Assembly (NCBI GenBank): GCA_937983495.1
Contig: CALKAA010000363.1
Span: forward strand, 1 to 6,442
Direction: 5' to 3'
DNA: 6,442 nucleotides
Origin: an uncultured Gemmobacter sp.
Lineage (GTDB): Bacteria; Pseudomonadota; Alphaproteobacteria; Rhodobacterales; Rhodobacteraceae
Each line of letters starts with the position of its first letter. Position 1 is the first letter of the stretch. A program made the position numbers and the translations under genes. The notes beneath the pieces are model-generated. The model was not told the DNA's origin, did no database searches, and saw nothing but the letters and a program-made list of their open reading frames with translations. Shown piece by piece: positions 1-5,509 of this stretch.

Positions 1-2
1 GA

Positions 3-20
3 GGGGGCGCGAGCGCCCCC
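3..20 (-). terminator. Probable intrinsic terminator hairpin of the transglycosylase gene (cut by window edge)
   Basis: A perfect G/C stem pairs GGGGGCG (3-9) with CGCCCCC (14-20) around a four-base loop (10-13). It lies nine bases past the TAA stop (30-32) of the minus-strand transglycosylase gene. For a minus-strand transcript the U-tract would fall before position 1, outside the window, so only the stem can be confirmed. On the plus strand the stem is not followed by a T-run, which favours a minus-strand role. A bidirectional terminator shared with an unseen convergent gene is also possible. Confidence 0.6.
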
Positions 21-29
21 TGTTCCCAT

Positions 30-1295
30 TTACCCCCGGCGCAGCGCCTCCAGCAATTCGCGGTCAGGGTAGCCATCGGGCACCAGCCCGCGGCTGGCCT
101 GAAACGCCTTGATCGCGGCATAGGTCTTGGGCCCCACATTGCCATCCGCCCCGCCGGTGTCATAGCCGGCTGCCGTCAGACGTTCCTGCAATTCGATGCG
201 CTCGGCCAAGCGCAGCGTGGCATCGCCCGCAGGCCAGGGCGTGCGCAGCGGCCCGCCGCCTTTCAGCCGGTCGGACAGATGCCCCACGCCGATCACATAG
301 CTGTCGGCTTGATTGTAGCGTTCGATGGCGTGGAAGTTGCGATAGATCAGGAAGGCCGCACCCTTCACGCCCGAGGGCAGCAGCAGCGCCGCCTGCCCAT
401 CCGGCACCGGCCTGCCATCGGCGCGGGGGATGCCCATCGCGCGCCAATCGGCCCCTGCGCGCTTTGCGCCCTTGCCAGACACCGCCGCGCCAAAGCCCGG
501 TGGCAGCGTAACCTCCATCCCCCAGGGTTGCCCGCGCTGCCAGCCCGATTTCGCAAGGTAAGCCGCTGTCGAGGCCAAGGCATCGGTCGGATCATCCGAC
601 CAGATGTCGCGCCGCCCGTCGCCGGTGAAATCCACCGCATAGGCAAGATACGAGGTCGGGATGAACTGGGTATGGCCCATGGCCCCTGCCCAACTGCCGA
701 TCATGTGGCGCGCGTCCGTATCGCCCGCTTGCAGGATTTTCAGCGCGCCGATCAATTGCTGTTGGAAGAACTCCGCCCGGCGGCCATCATAAGACAGCGT
801 GGCGAGGGCCTCGATCAGCGGCAGGTCACCGCGCTTTTCGCCATAGCCGGATTCCATGCCCCAGACCGCGACGACGACCTCTTTATCCACCCCATAAGTG
901 GCCTCGATCTGCGCCAGCACGCCGCCATATTGCGCCAGCATCGCGCGGCCATTGGCCACCCGCTTTTCCGACACGGCGGTTTCCAGATATTCCCACAGCG
1001 ATTTGGTGAACTCGGCCTGGTTCTGAGAGCGCTGGATCACCGTCGGGTTATAGACCACCTCGGCGAAGGCCGCGTTAAAGGTGGCCGGGGTGATGCCCGC
1101 CGCCATGGCGCGCGGGCGGAACGCCTCGATCCAGGCATTCAGCCCGGCCACCTTGGCGGGATCGGGCGATTGGTCGCGGCCATATTTGATCACGGTGGGG
1201 TTGTTCCCTGATTGCGAGACGGCACCGCCCCCGCCCACACAGGCGCCAAGCGCGGCCATCAGGGCGAGAGAGAATAAGGGTTTCACAAGACGCAT
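30..1295 (-). CDS. MltB-family lytic murein transglycosylase lipoprotein with C-terminal peptidoglycan-binding domain
   Basis: This enzyme cleaves the MurNAc-GlcNAc bond of peptidoglycan, leaving 1,6-anhydroMurNAc ends; it probably acts from the periplasmic face of the outer membrane. The 421-aa product begins with a lipoprotein signal whose lipobox is L16-G-A-C19. Residue +2 is Val, so the inner-membrane Asp retention signal is absent. The catalytic SLT_2/GH103 domain spans about 45-340. The catalytic Glu is E148 in WGMESGYGE, and the family signature GSWAGAMGHTQFIPTSY is at 200-216. An EF-hand-like acidic loop with TGDG lies at 222-234, comparable to the calcium loop of E. coli Slt35/MltB. 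A PG_binding_1 domain occupies about 362-418, including DGNVGPKTYAAIKAFQ. ATG at 1295 is chosen because AAAGGG (complement 1303-1308) lies seven bases upstream; a TTG one codon earlier is unlikely. The gene is divergent from the KAP NTPase gene. The family call is firm; the exact MltB paralogue is not assigned. Confidence 0.93.
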   Translation of the reverse strand: MRLVKPLFSLALMAALGACVGGGGAVSQSGNNPTVIKYGRDQSPDPAKVAGLNAWIEAFRPRAMAAGITPATFNAAFAEVVYNPTVIQRSQNQAEFTKSLWEYLETAVSEKRVANGRAMLAQYGGVLAQIEATYGVDKEVVVAVWGMESGYGEKRGDLPLIEALATLSYDGRRAEFFQQQLIGALKILQAGDTDARHMIGSWAGAMGHTQFIPTSYLAYAVDFTGDGRRDIWSDDPTDALASTAAYLAKSGWQRGQPWGMEVTLPPGFGAAVSGKGAKRAGADWRAMGIPRADGRPVPDGQAALLLPSGVKGAAFLIYRNFHAIERYNQADSYVIGVGHLSDRLKGGGPLRTPWPAGDATLRLAERIELQERLTAAGYDTGGADGNVGPKTYAAIKAFQASRGLVPDGYPDRELLEALRRG

Positions 1296-1473
1296 CAATC
1301 TGCCCTTTGCGGTTGGGTCTGGTTCTGCTCTGGCACCAGTCTAACGCCAAGCGGGCGGGCGGGGAAGGCGGGATACCAGCCCAGAGCGCCGCTTTGCCGA
1401 GACGCGCGGGCTTTGGGCTTTTCTCTGGCCGCCGATTGCGCTTTTCTGCTGCAAGTTGAACGCGAGGGCCAGT
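1296..1473. other. Divergent intergenic region with a G-rich (potential quadruplex) tract
   Basis: This 178-bp spacer must hold the promoters of the transglycosylase gene (minus) and the KAP NTPase gene (plus). I find no convincing -35/-10 pair for either. Visible structure: four G-runs on the plus strand at 1353-1372 (GGG, GGG, GGGG, GGG with loops of 1, 1 and 5 bases); a small palindrome CTGGCACCAG at 1330-1339; and a tandem heptamer GGGCTTT at 1408-1421. The two ribosome-binding sites lie at its ends. No remnant of a cytidylate kinase or other coding sequence is seen. Confidence 0.4.
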
Positions 1474-2823
1474 ATGACCGACAGAAAGCCATGGGAAGCC
1501 GACCGGCTGGGTTTCGCCCGGATCGGCCAGAGTTTCACCCATCTGGTGCAGTCGATCACCGAGTCCAAGGTCATCACCATCGAGGCGGGCTTTGGTCACG
1601 GCAAGACCTTCTTCCGCACAGCATGGGCGCAGGAACTGCGCGCGGCGGGCGAAGTGGTGATCGAGATCGACGCCCAGCAATCCGATCATTCCGGCGAGCC
1701 GGTGGTGACCTTTCTGGGCGCGCTGCTGGCCGAGAAGGGGCCAAGTGGCAAGACGGCCATGGCGACCTTGAAGGAGAAAGGCCTGAACTTCGCGGGGATC
1801 GCGGGGCGCGGCATCGCACGGGCCGTTCTTAGCAAAGGGGCGGAGGAAATCATTGACAAGGTCGGCAATTTACTTGAGCCGTATGTCGAGGGGCAGAAGG
1901 CCCTCAAGGAAACCCTTGAGGAAGCCGAAGCCGGGCTGTCCACCTATGCGGGCCAGTTGATTGCCACGCAATTGGCAACGGAGCATGCACGCCAAACCGA
2001 ACTGCCCGCGCAAATCCGGGCCATTCGGGATGCGCTGACCGAGGGCAAGCCCTCGAAGCGTATCGTGGTGCTGATCGACGAGCTGGACCGCTGCCGCCCC
2101 GATTACGCGATTGCGCTGCTGGAGGCGATGAAGCTGATCTTCAACGAGGACGGCTTCGTTTTTGTGCTGCTGGTGAATGGTGACTACCTGAACCACATCG
2201 CGGGTCACCACTATGGCACCGGCAAGACCGGCGAGAGCTATCTGGAAAAGTTTGTCGATTTCCGCCTGAAACTGCGCGCTCCGCCCGAGGCACTGGCCGA
2301 GGCCACGCGGGAGCTGGTGGCGAAAATCGAACTGGCAGTGCCGTTTGGCGAAGATCCGGCGTTTTCGGTGGCGGCTGCGGCGGAACTGGCTGCGAAGATC
2401 GCGCCGGAATGCGGGCTGTCCTTCCGGCAGATCAAGCGGGTGGTGGAGCGGGTGGACCTTGTGGCGCGATGCTATCGGAAAAGGCCGATTGATTTGTCGT
2501 TGTTGGTCCACTTAGCTTTTGCGCAAGTAGGAGGGCGGGCTACCCCCATGCTGGAGCGTGCAAATTTCACGCCTGAGGCTGCTGTGAGATACATAAAGAG
2601 AATATCTAATACTTGGGATGCCACTCAATGCGCTGAAGTTGTAGAATATTTTCGCCGAAAATTACCTGAACTGCTTTCGTTGTATGGGCATGATGCAATT
2701 GTGAGTGGAACTTTTCACACCCGAACCGCAGTGTTGACGCAGATGTTTCAGGGTCTTGGTGACCACTACATCCCCGACCATCAGGCCATGCTCGATGCCG
2801 TCCATCAGCTCATGGCGGATTAG
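1474..2823 (+). CDS. KAP-family P-loop NTPase (soluble type)
   Basis: This 449-aa protein is predicted to bind and hydrolyse NTP as a STAND-related KAP NTPase; its cellular role is unknown. Walker A is A38-GFGHGKT45. Walker B with the KAP signature is IVVLIDELDRCRPD (197-210), containing D202, E203 and D205. It is followed by a strand VFVLLVNGDYL (229-239) and the family-typical YLEKFVDFRLKL (256-267). Many KAP proteins carry membrane helices between Walker A and B; here that stretch (about 95-190) is helical, charged and without a hydrophobic segment, so the protein should be cytoplasmic. ATG 1474 is chosen over TTG 1456 because GAGGG at 1464-1468 is five bases upstream. The gene stops ten bases before the -35 element of rpsA. 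Codons for residues about 330-429 are AT-richer than the rest, with clustered AGA and ATA. Some KAP proteins (for example PifA of plasmid F) act in phage exclusion; that role here is inference only. No partner nuclease or toxin is adjacent. Confidence 0.88.
   Translation: MTDRKPWEADRLGFARIGQSFTHLVQSITESKVITIEAGFGHGKTFFRTAWAQELRAAGEVVIEIDAQQSDHSGEPVVTFLGALLAEKGPSGKTAMATLKEKGLNFAGIAGRGIARAVLSKGAEEIIDKVGNLLEPYVEGQKALKETLEEAEAGLSTYAGQLIATQLATEHARQTELPAQIRAIRDALTEGKPSKRIVVLIDELDRCRPDYAIALLEAMKLIFNEDGFVFVLLVNGDYLNHIAGHHYGTGKTGESYLEKFVDFRLKLRAPPEALAEATRELVAKIELAVPFGEDPAFSVAAAAELAAKIAPECGLSFRQIKRVVERVDLVARCYRKRPIDLSLLVHLAFAQVGGRATPMLERANFTPEAAVRYIKRISNTWDATQCAEVVEYFRRKLPELLSLYGHDAIVSGTFHTRTAVLTQMFQGLGDHYIPDHQAMLDAVHQLMAD
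2461..2760 (+). other. AT-rich compositional island inside the KAP NTPase gene
   Basis: Hand counts of G+C per 60 bases are 41/60 at 2401-2460, then 29, 38, 24, 23 and 31 of 60 through 2461-2760, returning to 36/60 at 2761-2820. The lowest part, 2581-2700, is near 39 percent and holds codons uncommon in this genome: AGA at 2587 and 2599, ATA at 2593 and 2602, TTA at 2662. The reading frame stays open throughout, so this is not a broken gene. It covers residues about 330-429, after all nucleotide-binding motifs. Confidence 0.7.
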
Positions 2824-2832
2824 CCCTTTCCC

Positions 2833-2861
2833 TTGCCCTGCTGGGCCAAACCCGCTATAGC
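2833..2861 (+). promoter_or_regulatory. Candidate sigma70-type promoter of rpsA
   Basis: TTGCCC (2833-2838) and TATAGC (2856-2861) are separated by 17 bases; reading the -10 as CTATAG (2855-2860) gives 16. Transcription would start near 2868, giving an rpsA leader of about 108 nt. The -35 box begins ten bases after the stop of the KAP gene, so rpsA can be transcribed independently of that gene. This is motif matching only, with no experimental support. Confidence 0.55.
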
Positions 2862-2876
2862 GCGGCCATCCTGAAA

Positions 2877-2940
2877 GACTCGGGCCCGGTTTCCGGGTCG
2901 TTTCGCTTTGGGCCAACCAAAGACCGGCGGAGCCAACCGC
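2877..2940 (+). promoter_or_regulatory. Structured rpsA mRNA leader with three consecutive hairpins
   Basis: Three inverted repeats follow one another in the presumed 5' UTR. The first pairs CCCGG (2885-2889) with CCGGG (2893-2897) around TTT; an alternative pairs 2877-2883 with 2893-2899, including one wobble. The second pairs CTTTGG (2906-2911) with CCAAAG (2917-2922). The third is a weak GCGG (2927-2930) / CCGC (2937-2940) stem. An A-rich stretch with AAGGA at 2961-2965 then precedes the rpsA ATG. In gammaproteobacteria S1 represses its own mRNA through a multi-hairpin leader; equivalence here is inferred. Confidence 0.45.
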
Positions 2941-2975
2941 ATGGCCAGAAAACACGAGAAAAGGACCAACTGCAT

Positions 2976-4661
2976 ATGTGCGCTAAAGCATCCATGGACG
3001 AATTCGAAGCCCTCTTGAAAGAGAGCTTCGAGATTGACACCCCCGAAGAGGGCACGGTTGTCAAAGGCCGCGTCATCGCCATCGAGGCGGGTCAGGCCAT
3101 CATCGACGTCGGCTACAAGATGGAAGGCCGCGTCGACCTGAAAGAATTCGCAAACCCCGGCGAAGCCCCGTCGATCAACGTGGGCGACGAAGTCGAGGTC
3201 TATCTGGACCGCGTCGAGAATGCCCGTGGCGAAGCTGTCATCTCGCGTGACAAGGCTCGCCGCGAAGAGGCATGGGACCGTCTGGAAAAAGCATACGCCA
3301 ACGAGACCCGCGTCGAAGGCGCGATCTTCGGCCGCGTCAAGGGTGGCTTCACCGTCGATCTGGGCGGCGCTGTGGCGTTCCTTCCGGGCAGCCAAGTCGA
3401 CGTGCGCCCCGTGCGCGACGCCGGCCCGCTGATGGGCATCAAGCAGCCCTTCCAGATCCTGAAAATGGACCGTCGCCGTGGCAACATCGTTGTCTCGCGC
3501 CGCGCCATCCTGGAAGAAAGCCGCGCCGAACAGCGCGCCGAAGTCATCTCCAACCTGACCGAAGGTCAGACCGTGGATGGCGTGGTCAAGAACATCACCG
3601 AATACGGTGCCTTCGTTGACCTGGGCGGCGTGGACGGCCTGCTGCACGTTACCGACATGGCCTGGCGCCGCGTCAACCACCCGTCGGAGATCCTGGCGAT
3701 CGGCGAGACCGTCAAGGTCCAGGTCATCAAGATCAACAAGGACACCCACCGCATCAGCCTGGGCATGAAGCAGCTCCAGTCCGACCCGTGGGATGCCGTG
3801 GAACGCGCCTACCCGCTGGGTTCGGTCCACAAGGGCCGCGTCACCAACATCACCGATTACGGCGCCTTCGTGGAGCTGGAAGCCGGTGTCGAAGGTCTGG
3901 TTCACGTCTCCGAAATGTCGTGGACCAAGAAGAACGTGCACCCCGGCAAGATCGTCTCGACCTCGCAAGAAGTCGACGTCATGGTGCTGGAAATCGACAG
4001 CGCCAAGCGCCGCGTGTCGCTGGGCCTCAAGCAGACCCAACGCAACCCGTGGGAAGTCTTTGCCGAGCGTAACCCCGTTGGCGCGACCATCGAGGGCGAA
4101 GTCAAGAACATCACCGAATTCGGTCTGTTCATCGGCCTGGAAAACGACATCGACGGCATGGTTCACCTGTCCGACCTGTCGTGGGACCAGCGCGGCGAAG
4201 ATGCGATCCAGAACTACCGCAAGGGCGACGTGGTCAAGGCCGCCGTCACCGAAGTGGATATCGAGAAAGAGCGTATCTCGCTCTCGATCAAGAATCTGGG
4301 CGAAGACACCTTCTCCGATGCGGTTGATGGCGTGAAGCGTGGCGGCGTCGTCACCTGCACCGTCACCGCGATCGAAGAGGGCGGCATCGAGGTCGAATAC
4401 AACGGCATGAAAGCCTTCATCCGTCGTTCGGATCTGGCCCGCGACCGTGCCGACCAGCGCCCCGAGCGTTTCCAGGTTGGCGACAAAGTGGATGCCCGCG
4501 TGACCAACGTGGACAGCAAGACCCGCCGTCTGGGCCTGTCGATCAAGGCCAAGGAAATCGCCGAAGAGAAAGAAGCGGTGGAGCAATATGGCTCGTCCGA
4601 TTCGGGTGCTTCGCTGGGCGACATCCTCGGCGCAGCCCTCAAAGGCTCGGATCGCGGCTGA
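2976..4661 (+). CDS. rpsA: 30S ribosomal protein S1
   Basis: S1 binds mRNA on the 30S subunit near the anti-Shine-Dalgarno platform and helps unfold and load messages. The 561-aa product is about the length of E. coli S1 (557 aa). It has six S1/OB-fold repeats at roughly 25-91, 109-175, 196-264, 281-352, 367-439 and 454-524. Repeats 3 to 5 share the hallmarks NITEYGAFVDL, NITDYGAFVEL and NITEFGLFIGL, each followed by a GL(L/V)HV- or GMVHL-type segment. Repeats 1 and 2 are the divergent ribosome-docking type. A charged linker and a short tail end the protein. ATG 2976 is supported by AAGGA at 2961-2965 ten bases upstream and by the N-terminus MCAKASMDEFEALL, which matches the alphaproteobacterial form; the next ATG (2994) has no ribosome-binding site. 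The gene appears monocistronic, between a promoter at 2833-2861 and a terminator at 4685-4718. It probably autoregulates, as known for E. coli S1. Confidence 0.99.
   Translation: MCAKASMDEFEALLKESFEIDTPEEGTVVKGRVIAIEAGQAIIDVGYKMEGRVDLKEFANPGEAPSINVGDEVEVYLDRVENARGEAVISRDKARREEAWDRLEKAYANETRVEGAIFGRVKGGFTVDLGGAVAFLPGSQVDVRPVRDAGPLMGIKQPFQILKMDRRRGNIVVSRRAILEESRAEQRAEVISNLTEGQTVDGVVKNITEYGAFVDLGGVDGLLHVTDMAWRRVNHPSEILAIGETVKVQVIKINKDTHRISLGMKQLQSDPWDAVERAYPLGSVHKGRVTNITDYGAFVELEAGVEGLVHVSEMSWTKKNVHPGKIVSTSQEVDVMVLEIDSAKRRVSLGLKQTQRNPWEVFAERNPVGATIEGEVKNITEFGLFIGLENDIDGMVHLSDLSWDQRGEDAIQNYRKGDVVKAAVTEVDIEKERISLSIKNLGEDTFSDAVDGVKRGGVVTCTVTAIEEGGIEVEYNGMKAFIRRSDLARDRADQRPERFQVGDKVDARVTNVDSKTRRLGLSIKAKEIAEEKEAVEQYGSSDSGASLGDILGAALKGSDRG
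3585..4123 (+). repeat. Internal S1-domain DNA repeats within rpsA
   Basis: The 23 bases at 3585-3607 and 4101-4123 are identical except for one base (A versus T, giving Tyr or Phe). A third copy at 3840-3862 matches the first at 20 of 23. They encode the (V)KNITE(Y/F)G and TNITDYG starts of S1 repeats 3, 5 and 4, at spacings of 255 and 261 bases. This is coding repetition from duplicated OB-folds, not a mobile repeat. Confidence 0.85.
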
Positions 4662-4684
4662 TCTCAGCCCCCTGATTGTTGACG

Positions 4685-4718
4685 CAGGCCCCGTCTTTTG
4701 GCGGGGCCTGTGGCTTTT
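4685..4718 (+). terminator. Intrinsic terminator of rpsA
   Basis: A perfect nine-base stem CAGGCCCCG (4685-4693) / CGGGGCCTG (4702-4710) encloses an eight-base loop, and the stem can be lengthened by a G-U and a C-G pair. A short T-run (4715-4718) follows, with a second T-run shortly after. It lies 23 bases past the rpsA TGA and before the ihfB promoter, so it should separate the two transcription units. Confidence 0.85.
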
Positions 4719-4775
4719 GCGGCGGGTTTTTGCCATGCTGCGGTGCCAAGTGACCGCGATTGCAGGCTTTTTCTT

Positions 4776-4803
4776 TTGTGCGGCAAAATTTCCCCGTTAT
4801 AGT
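4776..4803 (+). promoter_or_regulatory. Candidate promoter of ihfB
   Basis: TTGTGC (4776-4781) and TATAGT (4798-4803) are separated by 16 bases, within an unusually AT-rich stretch (about 4766-4820) for this GC-rich region. Transcription would begin near 4810, leaving a leader of roughly 48 nt. Its position downstream of the rpsA terminator fits a separate ihfB unit. No clear IHF consensus site (WATCAA-N4-TTR) was found nearby, so autoregulation is not supported by what I can see. Confidence 0.45.
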
Positions 4804-4857
4804 CCAAGGGCATAAAAATGTGGGCTGCTGCCATATGCCCCGGGGGAGAGACTGCGG

Positions 4858-5142
4858 ATGATCCGTTCCGAACTCATTCAGAAAATCGCGGATGCCAATC
4901 CGCATCTCACGCAACGCCATGTCGAGCGGATCGTGAACACTGTCTTTGAAGAAATCATCGAGGCTCTGGCCAAGGGCGACCGGGTTGAATTGCGCGGCTT
5001 CGGTGCGTTTTCGGTCAAGGAACGCGAGGCCCGCACCGGTCGCAATCCGCGCACCGGCGAGGCGGTCGAGGTCGAAGACAAGCGCGTGCCCTTCTTCAAG
5101 ACCGGCAAGCTGCTGCGTGACCGGCTGAACGGCAAGGCCTGA
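4858..5142 (+). CDS. ihfB: Integration host factor subunit beta
   Basis: IHF-beta pairs with IHF-alpha (encoded elsewhere) to bend DNA sharply at specific sites, affecting promoters, recombination and replication. The 94-aa length equals that of E. coli IhfB. The HU/IHF fold is complete: helical N-terminus MIRSELIQKIADANPHLTQ, core GDRVELRGFGAFSVKEREAR at about 41-60, and the beta-arm motif RTGRNPRTGEAVEVEDKRVPFFK with the intercalating Pro at position 65. The VELRGFG wording and the chromosomal context with rpsA indicate IHF-beta rather than HU. The ATG is supported by GGGGGAGAG at 4842-4850, eight to nine bases upstream. It leads a packed run: the LapA-domain gene starts ten bases after its stop, so the nucleoid protein is probably co-transcribed with envelope and tryptophan genes. 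Confidence 0.98.
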   Translation: MIRSELIQKIADANPHLTQRHVERIVNTVFEEIIEALAKGDRVELRGFGAFSVKEREARTGRNPRTGEAVEVEDKRVPFFKTGKLLRDRLNGKA

Positions 5143-5152
5143 GAGGGCGGCG

Positions 5153-5506
5153 ATGCTGAAATACCTGCGCTATCTGGTCTTGCTGGCCATCGCCTTGGGC
5201 TTGCTGACGGTGGCGCTGGCCAATCGCGCCCCTGTCACGCTGAAAGCCCTGCCCGAGGATCTGGCGGGGCTCGCCGCCGCGCAATGGCAGATCGAGCTGC
5301 CCTTGTTCGTGGTGATCTTCGGCGGGGTGGCCATCGGCCTGTTGATCGGCTTCGTCTGGGAGTGGCTGCGCGAACATCGCCACCGCTCCACCGCCAGCAG
5401 CAAGACCCGCGAGGCCGCGCGCTTGCAGCGTGAACTGGCGGCCATGCGCGACGCCAAGGGCACGCCGCAGGATGATGTGCTGGCGATTCTTGAAAAGAAG
5501 GCCTGA
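5153..5506 (+). CDS. LapA-domain (DUF1049) inner-membrane protein
   Basis: This small 117-aa membrane protein resembles LapA (YciS), which in E. coli works with LapB (YciM) in lipopolysaccharide assembly and control of LpxC. Two hydrophobic segments are visible, at about 5-23 and 50-68, joined by a short periplasmic loop. The family-typical NRAPVTL motif at 24-30 ends the first helix. The cytoplasmic tail (about 72-117) is basic then amphipathic, with a possible coiled coil at 84-100 (TREAARLQRELAAMR). GAGAGG at 5141-5146, overlapping the ihfB stop, is its ribosome-binding site at six bases from the ATG. No lapB gene is adjacent here, unlike the lapA-lapB pair of enterics. The family assignment is good; an actual LPS role in this organism is inferred. 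Confidence 0.87.
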   Translation: MLKYLRYLVLLAIALGLLTVALANRAPVTLKALPEDLAGLAAAQWQIELPLFVVIFGGVAIGLLIGFVWEWLREHRHRSTASSKTREAARLQRELAAMRDAKGTPQDDVLAILEKKA

Positions 5507-5509
5507 GCC

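Noticed and set aside
883..891. TTATCCACC, one base off the DnaA box consensus
   Set aside because: It is a single isolated match inside the transglycosylase coding sequence with no cluster, AT-rich unwinding region or replication genes nearby.
279..1211. A 310-codon plus-strand open frame opposite the transglycosylase gene
   Set aside because: Its product is His/Arg/Ala-rich without recognisable motifs, while the minus strand encodes a complete MltB-type enzyme with catalytic Glu and lipobox.
1456..1473. Alternative TTG start extending the KAP protein by six residues
   Set aside because: The ATG at 1474 has GAGGG five bases upstream, whereas the TTG lacks a ribosome-binding site.
2941..3018. 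A 25-codon upstream frame (ATG 2941, TGA 3016-3018) overlapping the rpsA start
   Set aside because: No ribosome-binding site precedes it; the bases before it are the arm of a small hairpin. Its overlap with rpsA is out of frame and its peptide looks random.
2820..4736. A 638-codon open frame on the minus strand opposite rpsA
   Set aside because: It mirrors rpsA, whose six S1 domains and codon bias are unmistakable. Antisense frames stay open by chance in GC-rich genes with few A/T third positions, and the translation shows only low-complexity D/H/F-rich text with no family signature.
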